This document shows positions 16,914 through 25,250 of a stretch of 64,000 nt of DNA, piece after piece. The number at the start of each line of letters is the position of its first letter. The stretch's first letter is position 1. The stretch spans positions 124,001-188,000 of the forward strand of contig CANFSP010000004.1 of the NCBI GenBank assembly GCA_947449765.1. Reading direction: 5' to 3'. Source of the DNA: Actinomycetota bacterium. Lineage in GTDB: Bacteria > Actinomycetota > Actinomycetes > Actinomycetales > Microbacteriaceae. The translations under genes and the position numbers were made by a program. Under the pieces are notes generated by a model. The model saw only the letters and a list, made by a program, of their open reading frames with translations, had not been told where the DNA came from and did not search any database.

Positions 16914-18284
16914 ATGACTCCCGTCAGCATCAGCGCCGCCGAGGCGATTCCCGGACTTATCACTCTGCCGTGGCACATCTCTCTCGAGGCGTGGCCGGAT
17001 GAACTGATTACCGCCCTGCCAAAGGGAATCTCACGACACGTCGTGCGATTCACCACGATTGACGGCACGGTTGTTGCCGTCAAAGAGACCACGCCTGAGC
17101 TTGCCCGGAGTGAGTTCGACCTCCTCAAGCAACTGGTCAAGGCGAACATCCCGTGTGTAGAACCTCTTGCCGTTGTGACATCTCGATCGGACTCGGCCGG
17201 TGAATCGCTTCCCGCGGCACTCATCACCAAACACCTCAAGTTTTCGATCCCCTTTCGCGCGCTGTACTCAACCACGTTGAGGCCAGAGACGTTGCGGCGA
17301 CTCATCGATGCCCTTGCGCTCCTTCTCGTGCGTCTTCACAACTATGGATTCTTTTGGGGAGACGTTTCACTCTCAAATACTCTTTTCGTTCGGGATGCTG
17401 GCGCATTCGCCGCATACCTGGTGGACGCCGAAACCGGTCGGTTGTACCCGTCGCTTACCGACGGCCAACGTGCTCATGACCTAGAGATTGCGCGCGTGAA
17501 CATCGCCGGAGAGTTGATGGACCTGCAGGCTGGCTCTCGCATGGATGAGTCAATCGACCCAGTCATGATTAGCGACAGAATTTTGGCGGCATACGAGTCG
17601 CTCTGGCATGCGCTCAACGATCCCGAGGTGCTGGCGCAACACGAGTTGTGGAAGATTCACGAGCGTGTTCAGCACCTCAATGATCTCGGTTTCGATATCG
17701 AGGAACTGGACATCACTACCGATGAATCGGGAACTACCGTTCGCATCCAACCTAAGGTTGTCGACGCTGGCCATCACGCGAGACGACTGCTTCGACTCAC
17801 CGGGTTGGACACAGAAGAGAATCAAGCTCGACGACTGCTCAACGATTTGGACGAGTACCGGGCTCGGGTATCTCCGACACACCTCGATGAGGAAGTCGTT
17901 GCACACATGTGGCTTACGCAGGTTTTTGAACCCGTCGTGACGAGCATTCCGGAACGACTTGAGCGCAAACTTGAAGACGCCGAGGTATTCCATCAGGTAC
18001 TCGAGCATCGCTGGTACATGTCCGAGCGCGAAAAGCGAGACGTCACGCTGGAGGAGGCGGTTCGAAATTACATCGAGACGGTCCTCGTGAATCGGCGTGA
18101 CGAAGAGTTGCTCATCAATCCTCCGACGGGAGCGATTACGGCGGCCAACCGTCTCCCCACAAAACGGCAGGCGCGCAAACGGTCATCCTCATCTAAGAAA
18201 TCGATGAGCTTTGGGATCGATGACGAAGAACCGCCACCACGTGACGCGGACGAACCTGAGGTGGATTGGCGTGACTTGGTTTAG
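16914..18284 (+). CDS. DUF4032 protein with a kinase-like N-terminal half
   Basis: A 456-residue soluble protein. The N-terminal part resembles lipopolysaccharide-kinase-type folds: a possible ATP-binding lysine in VVAVKETTPELARSEFDLL (about residue 60) and a catalytic-loop-like sequence FFWGDVSLSNTLFV with an Asp and Asn (about 143-156), then LVDAETGRL as a DFG-like position. The C-terminal half (about 260-410) matches the DUF4032 region. The extreme C-terminus is Lys/Ser/Glu rich. Phosphotransfer is an inference; no substrate is known. It follows the MsiK-type gene after a hairpin, so a separate transcript is likely. Confidence 0.78.
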   Translation: MTPVSISAAEAIPGLITLPWHISLEAWPDELITALPKGISRHVVRFTTIDGTVVAVKETTPELARSEFDLLKQLVKANIPCVEPLAVVTSRSDSAGESLPAALITKHLKFSIPFRALYSTTLRPETLRRLIDALALLLVRLHNYGFFWGDVSLSNTLFVRDAGAFAAYLVDAETGRLYPSLTDGQRAHDLEIARVNIAGELMDLQAGSRMDESIDPVMISDRILAAYESLWHALNDPEVLAQHELWKIHERVQHLNDLGFDIEELDITTDESGTTVRIQPKVVDAGHHARRLLRLTGLDTEENQARRLLNDLDEYRARVSPTHLDEEVVAHMWLTQVFEPVVTSIPERLERKLEDAEVFHQVLEHRWYMSEREKRDVTLEEAVRNYIETVLVNRRDEELLINPPTGAITAANRLPTKRQARKRSSSSKKSMSFGIDDEEPPPRDADEPEVDWRDLV

Positions 18285-18317
18285 CCGTCTGACCGAACTC
18301 GCATGAGCTCGCACTAG

Positions 18318-18390
18318 TGGATCTGAGGGGACTCGAACCCCTGACCCCCTGCATGCCATGCAGGTGCGCTACCAGCTGCGCCACAGACCC
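18318..18390 (-). tRNA. tRNA-Ala (anticodon GGC)
   Basis: Minus-strand cloverleaf of 73 bases. The acceptor arm GGGTCTG pairs with CAGATCC, the D arm is GCGCAGCTGGTAGCGC, and the anticodon stem CCTGC/GCAGG encloses ATGGCAT, giving anticodon GGC. The T arm contains GGTTCGAGTCC. No CCA is encoded. It lies 111 bp downstream of rsfS on the same strand. Confidence 0.96.
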
Positions 18391-18501
18391 AATGTCGTTG
18401 TTTCCAACAGGGTTCAAGCCTACTACACCGCGAAACTCGTCTCGGCACCAGTGCCGGGCTTGCACTCGGCGGAGCAGGCGCCTGAAAGCGAAGACTGGTG
18501 C

Positions 18502-18885
18502 CTAGTCGGCCGAGCCAGGTACCGCCACGTCGACGGAAATGGGAAGAATCGGACAGTCGTTCCACAGGCGTTCCAACCCGTAATACATGCGCTCTTCTTC
18601 ATGGAACACGTGAACAATCACGTCACCAAAATCGAGCAACACCCATCGTCCCTCAGATTTTCCTTCGCGTCGAAGGGGTTTGACTCCGGATGCGATTAAC
18701 TGGTCCTCAATTTCACCTGCAATCGCGTTGACGTTGCGCTCGTTTCTTCCACTCACAATGAGGAATATCTCGGTAAGTGGGAGTGGCCCTGAGACATCGA
18801 GAGCGACCTGGTCGAAACCGCCCTTGTCTGATGCCGCCTTGACAGCAATAGCGAGCTGCTCCCGTGCTAATTCACTCGTAGCCAC
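18502..18885 (-). CDS. rsfS: Ribosomal silencing factor RsfS
   Basis: A 127-residue RsfS/Iojap protein. It binds ribosomal protein uL14 and blocks subunit joining when nutrients are scarce. Characteristic stretches are VSGPLPLTEIFLIVSGRNERNVNAIA, GRWVLLDFGDVIVHVF and the E-E-R-x-Y-Y-x-L-E-x-L-W motif near the C-terminus. The GTG start overlaps the stop of the upstream membrane protein gene by one base (TAGTG), so it is translationally coupled in the nadD-rsfS operon. Length and order are typical. Confidence 0.96.
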   Translation of the reverse strand: MATSELAREQLAIAVKAASDKGGFDQVALDVSGPLPLTEIFLIVSGRNERNVNAIAGEIEDQLIASGVKPLRREGKSEGRWVLLDFGDVIVHVFHEEERMYYGLERLWNDCPILPISVDVAVPGSAD

Positions 18886-19988
18886 TAGAACACCTGGAAA
18901 ACGAAGTGCGCGATAAACACACCCGCAACAGCAATGGCGAGCACGGCAGCCGAGACGGCCAAGACAACCGGCAAACGTTCCGCCTTGCGATGTATCTGAA
19001 TGTTGGTACTCACGGCACCAACCGCGGAACTCACCGCGTTCGTCGCACTTACCGGGGCGAGGTCTGCCCGAGTAATGGGTACCTCGACATCGTAGGTCAG
19101 GTCCAATTCTGCGGTGTCAAGCTTTGTCACATCAGCGCCAACCTGTGCTACCCCAGCCGGGAGCGTTATTTGCCCGGTGATCAAAATTTGACCAGTTTGG
19201 TTCAGTGCCCGAATAACGCTTGGTTCGTTTTCGGGCAAATTGGAGAGGACGAGAGTGTGTCCGGTGGTGGGAATGGCACCGGTTGAGGCGGATGCACGGA
19301 AAACCGCCTCTTCCTCACCGCGGAATGGCTCGACGTAGGTCGAACGAGGATCCTGGTAACCGTAATCTGGGGCCGCTGCTGGCGCCGGAGCGCCCCCTCC
19401 CTGATACACCTGCTGGGCAGGAGGTGCCTGTGCGGGATAGCCTCCGGTTACTCCAGCCAACTGAGGTGGGTATGGTGGCGGGGGTGCATAACCGGGTGGA
19501 ACGACGGGAGCCTGTGGCTGTTGCGCCATTTCAGCAGCATAGGCCGCTGCCCGTCGACGCAGCTCCTCCGTGGGAGATGAGCTCGACGGAACACCAGTGC
19601 CCTGAATGGGTGGCGTCGTGACCGGCGCATACTGCGACGGGTTGGGAGTCGCGGCTTGCTGCTCCAACAGCGCGCGCTCTCGTCGCGTCAGCGGCACACC
19701 TCCGGTACCGTTAGCCGCTCCAGCCGCACCAGCCGTGTTTGCCTGAGCAGCTTCGGCCGCACGAGCCTCCGCCCGGGTCAAGGGCACGGGCGACATCCCT
19801 AGCGAACCCGTTGAAGAAGATTGAGATCCTCGTGGCATACCAGGAATGATGACGTCAATGCTTCCCGTGGCCCGACGAACAGCCTCGGGATCATTCACGT
19901 CAACACCGCGCGCTTCGAGCTCGCGGCGAACCTTTCTGGACAGCTCTCCCCCCGGGGCGCCGTGCCCACTGGTCGGAAAGTTTGTCAC
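18885..19988 (-). CDS. Proline-rich single-pass membrane protein of unknown function
   Basis: A 367-residue protein with a charged N-terminus (SRKVRRELEARGVDV) and a repeated short motif PLTR-x-E-x-R (about residues 73 and 100). The centre is rich in Ala, Pro and Gln (about 110-225), followed by a more ordered segment (about 230-320). A single C-terminal transmembrane helix lies at about 341-365 (VVLAVSAAVLAIAVAGVFIA) with only a few residues after it, so it is tail anchored with the bulk in the cytoplasm. Its start overlaps the nadD stop as ATGA and its stop overlaps rsfS by one base. I do not recognise a functional family; tight coupling suggests co-expression with nadD and rsfS. Confidence 0.85.
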   Translation of the reverse strand: MTNFPTSGHGAPGGELSRKVRRELEARGVDVNDPEAVRRATGSIDVIIPGMPRGSQSSSTGSLGMSPVPLTRAEARAAEAAQANTAGAAGAANGTGGVPLTRRERALLEQQAATPNPSQYAPVTTPPIQGTGVPSSSSPTEELRRRAAAYAAEMAQQPQAPVVPPGYAPPPPYPPQLAGVTGGYPAQAPPAQQVYQGGGAPAPAAAPDYGYQDPRSTYVEPFRGEEEAVFRASASTGAIPTTGHTLVLSNLPENEPSVIRALNQTGQILITGQITLPAGVAQVGADVTKLDTAELDLTYDVEVPITRADLAPVSATNAVSSAVGAVSTNIQIHRKAERLPVVLAVSAAVLAIAVAGVFIAHFVFQVF

Positions 19989-20605
19989 GAAATCCTCCGG
20001 TATAAATCGTTTTTTTCAATGTACTCGTACACCGCTTCGGGCAACATAAACCGAAACGGTCGACCATCTTCACAACGTTGACGGCAATCCGTCGATGAAA
20101 TATCGATGGCTGGAACTTCTACAAATGTTACGGCACCAGAGTATTTCGGCGATGTTTCCACGCGGTAGCCCGGTCTTGCCAGACAAACAATCTGAGCCAT
20201 GGTTGCGATTCGTTCCGGCTCCTTCCAGGTGTGAATTCCGTTGAGAGCGTCGGTACCGATGAGGAGAAGGAGCTCCGCGTCTCGGTAGTGGGTTCGCAAG
20301 TCCGAAAGCGTGTCAACCGTGTAGGTGTTTCCCCCACGGGAAATATCCACGTCACTCACCGAAAATCCAGGCACGGAATTTACCGCGAGGCGGACCATCG
20401 CTAATCGATGAGACGCGTCGACCTGTGGTTGCTTCTGCCATGGGGCCGCCGCCGGAACGAAGACGATCTCGTCTAGGGCTAGCTGGTGGCGAGCCTCGTC
20501 AGCAACGATGAGGTGACCAAGGTGGATCGGGTCAAAGGTGCCACCCATGACGCCTATTTTGCGACGGCTCGACAGTCCGACTCCCGGAGTATCGCCCGTT
20601 CGCAT
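19985..20605 (-). CDS. nadD: Nicotinate-nucleotide adenylyltransferase
   Basis: A 206-residue nucleotidyltransferase that makes nicotinate adenine dinucleotide in NAD synthesis. The diagnostic N-terminal motif is IGVMGGTFDPIHLGHLIVADE (about residues 17-37), with the HxGH ATP-binding site. The C-terminal ISSTDCRQR is a variant of the usual ISSTxIR. Transcription order is small membrane protein, nadD, membrane protein, rsfS. A GAGGG sequence precedes the ATG at 20605. Confidence 0.95.
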   Translation of the reverse strand: MRTGDTPGVGLSSRRKIGVMGGTFDPIHLGHLIVADEARHQLALDEIVFVPAAAPWQKQPQVDASHRLAMVRLAVNSVPGFSVSDVDISRGGNTYTVDTLSDLRTHYRDAELLLLIGTDALNGIHTWKEPERIATMAQIVCLARPGYRVETSPKYSGAVTFVEVPAIDISSTDCRQRCEDGRPFRFMLPEAVYEYIEKNDLYRRIS

Positions 20606-20616
20606 GAGAGCCCTCG

Positions 20617-20802
20617 CTAGTGGTGGCCGCCAGAAGACTTACTCGTCTTGTTGCTGTGACGATTGGCGACATCTCGATAGGTAAACACTGCGAAGGCGAG
20701 AATGGCGAAGACGACGAGTGCGATAACGCCGAAGACAAAGTCCGGCATGACAAGCGGGTGGGCAGCTTCCTCTGCTGCTAACAGGTGAGCAACCGTGTTC
20801 AT
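20617..20802 (-). CDS. Small single-pass membrane protein
   Basis: A 61-residue protein with one clear transmembrane helix (about residues 23-42, VFGVIALVVFAILAFAVF). A basic, Ser- and His-rich tail ends in GGHH. It has a strong Shine-Dalgarno (GAGGAGA) seven bases before the ATG and lies 11 bp upstream of nadD. The function is unknown. The coding potential is supported by the ribosome-binding site, the membrane segment and the operon position. Confidence 0.75.
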   Translation of the reverse strand: MNTVAHLLAAEEAAHPLVMPDFVFGVIALVVFAILAFAVFTYRDVANRHSNKTSKSSGGHH

Positions 20803-20832
20803 GACAATCTCCTCATAGGTCTTACGTGACTA

Positions 20833-20838
20833 AGTCTA
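20833..20838 (-). promoter_or_regulatory. Candidate -10 for the small membrane protein-nadD operon
   Basis: TAGACT on the minus strand overlaps the proA stop codon and lies about 30 bases before the small gene's ATG, leaving room for its Shine-Dalgarno. No good -35 box is visible. Confidence 0.3.
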
Positions 20839-22098
20839 CTTGCGAATCTGACCTGCACCGCGAACGAGCCACTTCGTGCTCGTGATTTCGTTGAGTCCCA
20901 TCGGACCCCGTGCGTGCAATTTCTGAGTAGATATTCCCACCTCGGCACCGAAGCCAAACTCGCCACCATCGGTAAAGCGAGTGGATGTGTTGACCATCAC
21001 AACAGCAGCATCCACCTCCGCCAAGAATCGCTCGGCATTACCCATATCGTTGGTCACGATTGACTCGGTGTGTTTGGTCGAATACTTGCGGATGTGCCCA
21101 AGGGCGTCATCCAGGTTGGCCACCACAGCAACAGCGACGTCGAGAGACATGTACTCCGTGCCAAAATCGTCCTCGGTGAGTGGGACAACGTCGCCGAAAC
21201 GCGCTGCGGTCGCCTCATCCGCGTGAATTGTCACGCCGGCTTCGCGAAGACGGCTGAGCACGGGTGGGATCAGCCGGTCAGCGGCACTCTCGAGAACCAG
21301 GATGGTTTCGAGTGCGTTGCAGACACTCGGACGCTGCACTTTGGAATTATGCGCAATCTCAACTGCCCAATCCAGCTGAGCCGATTCATCGAGAACGAGG
21401 TGAACCACACCGGCACCGGTCTCGATGACCGGAACCTTCGATTCGAGAACCACGGTGTTGATGAGATCAGCGGAGCCACGAGGGATGAGTACGTCCACGA
21501 AGCCACGGGCCGCCATCAGAGCCTTGGCCCCGTCACGCCCGAATTCGTCAATGGTCTGAACCGCATGCCGCGGCAACCCGACCGAGGCGAGGGCATCCTG
21601 AATCACCCCGACGAGAACAGCGTTGGAGTTTTCGGCCGCGGATCCTCCGCGAAGAACGACCGCGTTTCCACTTTTCAGTGCGAGAGCGGCGATATCCACG
21701 GTGACGTTAGGCCGCGCCTCATAGATGGCACCGACCACCCCGAACGGGACGCGAACCTGCGTCAAGTGCACGCCGTTGGGCATGTCCATGCCACGAAGCA
21801 CCTGTCCGACTGGATCGGTGAGCTTGACGATGTCGCGAACCGCGGCAGCAAGCGACGCGATACGAGTCTCATCGAGCAAGAGTCGGTCGAGTAATCCTTG
21901 GCTCATGTTGTTGGCGCGACCATTTTCTAAATCGCGCGCATTGGCCGCAATGATGGCTGCTACCGAAATGTCCAAACCGGTGGCAATCGCCTCGAGTGCA
22001 GCGTTTTTAGCATCAGTGGTCAAGGTGGCAAGTGCGAGTGACGCGTCGCGCGCATCCACTAATTTCGCCTCGAATGCGGAAGAGTTGAAAGCCACCAT
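20836..22098 (-). CDS. proA: Gamma-glutamyl phosphate reductase
   Basis: A 420-residue NADPH-dependent reductase that converts gamma-glutamyl phosphate to glutamate semialdehyde in proline synthesis. Typical family segments include GVVGAIYEARPNVTVDIAAL, LKSGNAVVLRGGSAA, the nucleophile region SVCNALETILV containing the catalytic Cys, and FTDGGEFGFGAEVGISTQKLHARGPMGL near the C-terminus. The ATG at 22098 (MVAFNSS) is chosen over an upstream frame that would overlap proB. It lies ten bases after proB, as part of obg-proB-proA. Confidence 0.97.
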   Translation of the reverse strand: MVAFNSSAFEAKLVDARDASLALATLTTDAKNAALEAIATGLDISVAAIIAANARDLENGRANNMSQGLLDRLLLDETRIASLAAAVRDIVKLTDPVGQVLRGMDMPNGVHLTQVRVPFGVVGAIYEARPNVTVDIAALALKSGNAVVLRGGSAAENSNAVLVGVIQDALASVGLPRHAVQTIDEFGRDGAKALMAARGFVDVLIPRGSADLINTVVLESKVPVIETGAGVVHLVLDESAQLDWAVEIAHNSKVQRPSVCNALETILVLESAADRLIPPVLSRLREAGVTIHADEATAARFGDVVPLTEDDFGTEYMSLDVAVAVVANLDDALGHIRKYSTKHTESIVTNDMGNAERFLAEVDAAVVMVNTSTRFTDGGEFGFGAEVGISTQKLHARGPMGLNEITSTKWLVRGAGQIRK

Positions 22099-22108
22099 AC
22101 CGTCGATG

Positions 22109-22897
22109 TTACCGGCGTTGTGTGGCTTCAAACCACGTGCCAACAGAATGACCCGCCAGCGCTTCACTCACGAGCGAAGCCGCAGTGACGAGAACCGGAA
22201 CGCCCGCGGCTGTTGCGTGCGCAGCCGCGCTCACTTTGGTTGCGGCGCCACCAGTGCCCACACCCGCTGCTCCAATCGAGCCAAACTCGACGCCCTGAAG
22301 TGCGTCGCCGACGGGGACGACATCGATTCGCGCGGCGCCTGGCTCAGTTGGAGGCTTCGTGTACAGAGCATCAACATCGCTGAGCAAAATGAGCACGTCG
22401 GCGGCAACAAGTTCAGCCACCAGTGCGGCGAGTCGGTCATTGTCGCCAAAACGAATTTCTTGGGTGGCAACAGTGTCGTTCTCATTGACGATAGGCAGGA
22501 TGCGCAGACTCAACAAGCGCTCGACAGCTCGTTGGGCGTTCTCACGGTGGGCAGGATTCTCCAAGTCACCAGCGGTCAGGAGCACCTGCGCAGCCGTAAT
22601 GTCGAATCGATCGAGACTCTGCTGATAGCGCACCATAAGCATGTTTTGGCCCACGGCAGCCGCAGCCTGTTGGGTGGCAAGGTCGTCGGGTCGCGCATCC
22701 AATTTCAGAAATGGCAAACCCGTGGCAATCGCGCCCGACGAGACGAGAATGACCTCGGTTCCACGCTGGTGTGCCTCAGCAAGAGCTTCCACAATCGTCC
22801 CGATGCGCTCCGCATTCGCGCCACTGATGGACGACGAGCCCACCTTAACGACGATTCGCTTAGCCGCAGCAATGTCGGCGCGACTAGTCACGTTCAT
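22109..22897 (-). CDS. proB: Glutamate 5-kinase, short form without PUA domain
   Basis: A 262-residue amino-acid-kinase-fold enzyme that phosphorylates glutamate in the first step of proline synthesis. [14 protein letters not shown] binds [14 protein letters not shown] and [24 protein letters not shown] are the substrate and catalytic segments, and [13 protein letters not shown] is the usual ATP-site loop. The protein ends near residue 262, so it lacks the C-terminal PUA domain of the E. coli enzyme (367 residues). The ATG at 22897 lies inside the 3' end of obg (14-base overlap), which implies translational coupling. Confidence 0.95.
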   Translation of the reverse strand: MNVTSRADIAAAKRIVVKVGSSSISGANAERIGTIVEALAEAHQRGTEVILVSSGAIATGLPFLKLDARPDDLATQQAAAAVGQNMLMVRYQQSLDRFDITAAQVLLTAGDLENPAHRENAQRAVERLLSLRILPIVNENDTVATQEIRFGDNDRLAALVAELVAADVLILLSDVDALYTKPPTEPGAARIDVVPVGDALQGVEFGSIGAAGVGTGGAATKVSAAAHATAAGVPVLVTAASLVSEALAGHSVGTWFEATQRR

Positions 22898-24407
22898 CGA
22901 CTTCATCCTCCACCCAGAGACCAGCTTCTTTTTCACGGACAAGCTCCGCGCGCGCTTCAGCCTTCGCATCCATCAGGTCGTAGTACTCGTCACGACGCGC
23001 TTTATTTGTTCTGCGCGCGTTGGGACTGAGGCGATCGTCTGAACCACGCGGGCCAACCGTCACCTCAGCGGCTGACGACATGGTCGGCTCCCAGTCGAAG
23101 ACAACCCCGTTGCCCGCACCAATCACCACGGTCGCGCCTGGCACTGCGCCTGCCGCAAAAAGACTGTCCTCAACACCGAGTTTTGCGAGTCGATCAGCGA
23201 GATATCCCACGGCCTCATCGTTCGAAAAGTCAGTCTGCTGCACCCATCGCTCGGGTTTCGCCCCAAGAATTCGATAGAGCGGTCCGGTCGGCGTGGACTC
23301 CACACGCACCTCAAAGTCTTTGAGATCAACGGCATTCGGCCGCAGGACAATCCGCGGTTTGGGCGCTTGTGCGATTGCTTCGGCTCGTGCACGAGCAGCA
23401 CTCACCAACTCAGCAAGAGCAAACGACAGCGCTCGCAACCCGTCGTGACTGACGGCCGAAATCTCGAACACCCTGTATCCGCGCGCTTCGAATTCAGGTC
23501 GTACCATTGCCGCAAGGTCGCGGGCGTCGGGGACATCAACTTTGTTTAGCGCAATGACAGAAGGCCTGTCCAGAAGCGGCACCTGCCCCTGTGGCACAGG
23601 GTACGCAGCGAGCTCGGCGAGGATGACATCGAGATCAGTCAGCGGATCGCGACCCGGTTCGAGCGTTGCGCAGTCAATGACATGAACGAGCGCCTCACAG
23701 CGCTCCACGTGACGAAGAAACTCGAGACCGAGACCTTTTCCTTCACTCGCGCCCTCGATAAGCCCCGGCACGTCAGCGATGGTGTACCGCACATCGCCTG
23801 CCTGGACCACACCAAGATTGGGGTGGAGGGTCGTGAAGGGGTAATCGGCAATTTTCGGCTTAGCCGCTGAGAGGGCCGCAACCAGCGAGGACTTCCCCGC
23901 TGAGGGAAAACCAACCAGGGCGACATCAGCGAGTGTCTTGAGTTCAAGAATGACATCGCCTGACCACCCAAGGGTGCCCAGGAGCGCAAAACCCGGGGCT
24001 TTGCGTTTCGTGTTTGCCAACGAATTGTTTCCGAGACCACCAACTCCCCCTGCGGCGGCAACAAAGCGCATCCCAGGTTCGTTGAGGTCGATGAGTTCAC
24101 CACCATTGGCGTCCTTGACAACGGTGCCGACCGGCACGGAAAGTTCGTTGTCAGCTCCGCTTGTGCCAGAACGATAATCCCCCATGCCCGCACTGCCATT
24201 TTCGGCAGACTGGTGAGGATGACGATGGTGCGAGAGCAGCGTGGTTACTTGTGGATCAGCGACAAGGATGATGTCACCGCCGTCACCGCCATTTCCACCG
24301 TCAGGGCCGGCCAGGGGCTTAAATTTCTCGCGGCGGACGGAAACACATCCATTTCCTCCATTGCCCGCTCGCAGATGAAGTGTGACTGAATCGACAAAGG
24401 TCGTCAT
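22884..24407 (-). CDS. obg: Obg/CgtA GTPase
   Basis: A 507-residue ribosome-associated GTPase. The glycine-rich Obg domain comes first ([20 protein letters not shown] onward, to about residue 158). The G domain follows with the P-loop GFPSAGKSS, the G3 motif [14 protein letters not shown] and a later Ser-Ala motif. The C-terminal OCT domain spans about 350-430. A charged tail follows, longer than in E. coli. Obg works in 50S assembly and stress responses. The ATG at 24407 (MTTFVDS) matches the conserved N-terminus. It follows rpmA across an attenuator-like hairpin. Confidence 0.96.
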   Translation of the reverse strand: MTTFVDSVTLHLRAGNGGNGCVSVRREKFKPLAGPDGGNGGDGGDIILVADPQVTTLLSHHRHPHQSAENGSAGMGDYRSGTSGADNELSVPVGTVVKDANGGELIDLNEPGMRFVAAAGGVGGLGNNSLANTKRKAPGFALLGTLGWSGDVILELKTLADVALVGFPSAGKSSLVAALSAAKPKIADYPFTTLHPNLGVVQAGDVRYTIADVPGLIEGASEGKGLGLEFLRHVERCEALVHVIDCATLEPGRDPLTDLDVILAELAAYPVPQGQVPLLDRPSVIALNKVDVPDARDLAAMVRPEFEARGYRVFEISAVSHDGLRALSFALAELVSAARARAEAIAQAPKPRIVLRPNAVDLKDFEVRVESTPTGPLYRILGAKPERWVQQTDFSNDEAVGYLADRLAKLGVEDSLFAAGAVPGATVVIGAGNGVVFDWEPTMSSAAEVTVGPRGSDDRLSPNARRTNKARRDEYYDLMDAKAEARAELVREKEAGLWVEDEVDERD

Positions 24408-24462
24408 GTCACTTCCCTTCGGTTGTGGATGTGCGGATGAGAATTTTCTCACTCAACACAAA

Positions 24463-24487
24463 AGGGCGAGCCACTCGAGCTCGCCCT
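24463..24487 (-). terminator. Terminator or attenuator between rpmA and obg
   Basis: On the minus strand AGGGCGAGC and GCTCGCCCT form a 9-bp perfect stem around a seven-base loop, followed by TTTTGTGTT. It sits between rpmA and obg in the same operon. It would separate abundant ribosomal protein mRNA from a lower level of obg-proBA readthrough. Confidence 0.7.
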
Positions 24488-24508
24488 GCTGTGAAACTTT
24501 GCCCGGAG

Positions 24509-24760
24509 TTAGGCCGTGACGATGTTGACGACCTTACGACCGCCTTTGGTACCGAATTCGACCGATCCCGCAGCAAGCGCGAACAGAGTGTCGTCACCGC
24601 CGCGACCCACGTTTACTCCCGGGTGGAAGTGTGTGCCACGCTGACGAACAAGAATTTCGCCCGCGTTGACTTTCTGTCCGCCGTAACGCTTTACACCGAG
24701 ACGCTGTGCGTTCGAGTCACGACCGTTGCGAGTGGAACTCGCACCCTTTTTGTGTGCCAT
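24509..24760 (-). CDS. rpmA: 50S ribosomal protein bL27
   Basis: An 83-residue protein that starts [20 protein letters not shown], the conserved L27 N-terminus that reaches the peptidyl-transferase centre. There is no N-terminal extension of the Firmicutes type that needs protease processing. It is separated from rplU by 19 bp and is followed by a hairpin before obg. Confidence 0.98.
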   Translation of the reverse strand: MAHKKGASSTRNGRDSNAQRLGVKRYGGQKVNAGEILVRQRGTHFHPGVNVGRGGDDTLFALAAGSVEFGTKGGRKVVNIVTA

Positions 24761-24779
24761 GTCTTCTTCTCCTCGGACC

Positions 24780-25088
24780 TTACTTAATTCCGGTCACTTT
24801 GACACGGGTCAGCTCTTGGCGGTGACCCTGACGTCGCTTGTAGCCAGTCTTGTTTTTGTAGTGCTGAATAACGATTTTCGGACCGCGAAGGTCTTCGAGA
24901 ATTTCGGCGGTAACAGTCACCTTGGACAGCGTTGCCGGGTCAGAGGTGACCTTGTCACCATCCACGAGCAATACTGCAGGAAGGGTTACGGTGCCCGACT
25001 TGTCGGCCTTGATGCGGTCCATCGTGACGATGGTGCCGACCTCGACCTTTTCTTGACGACCGCCTGCGCGGACTACTGCGAAAACCAC
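24780..25088 (-). CDS. rplU: 50S ribosomal protein bL21
   Basis: A 102-residue protein with the L21 features [15 protein letters not shown] at the N-terminus and [25 protein letters not shown] at the C-terminus. It heads the rplU-rpmA-obg-proB-proA series. It has its own strong promoter about 130 bases upstream, which leaves a leader that could hold regulation. Confidence 0.98.
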   Translation of the reverse strand: MVFAVVRAGGRQEKVEVGTIVTMDRIKADKSGTVTLPAVLLVDGDKVTSDPATLSKVTVTAEILEDLRGPKIVIQHYKNKTGYKRRQGHRQELTRVKVTGIK

Positions 25089-25218
25089 TTTTCGAACCTA
25101 ACTTCTTGAATGAAAACGCCTAACGGCGTGCATGAGACGCGTGAACCGGAAAGCAAACTTTCTCGGGGACGAATTCTCTGGGCGGACACGCTACATCGCG
25201 AACACGCACCAAGACTCA

Positions 25219-25248
25219 AGACTACCCTGACTCGTGGGCGCCGGTCAA
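25219..25248 (-). promoter_or_regulatory. Promoter of rplU-rpmA
   Basis: TTGACC (25243-25248), an 18-base spacer and TAGTCT (25219-25224) on the minus strand form a good housekeeping promoter just after the rne stop codon. It would start a leader of roughly 125 bases before rplU. No classic riboswitch pattern is recognised in that leader. Confidence 0.7.
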
Positions 25249-25250
25249 AC

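Noticed and set aside
21725-23029. A 434-codon plus-strand frame opposite proA and proB
   Set aside because: It spans the junction of two conserved genes in antisense and shows a composition typical of shadow frames.
25089-25250. A metabolite riboswitch before rplU
   Set aside because: The leader of about 125 bases shows no recognisable aptamer pattern; only a promoter is called.
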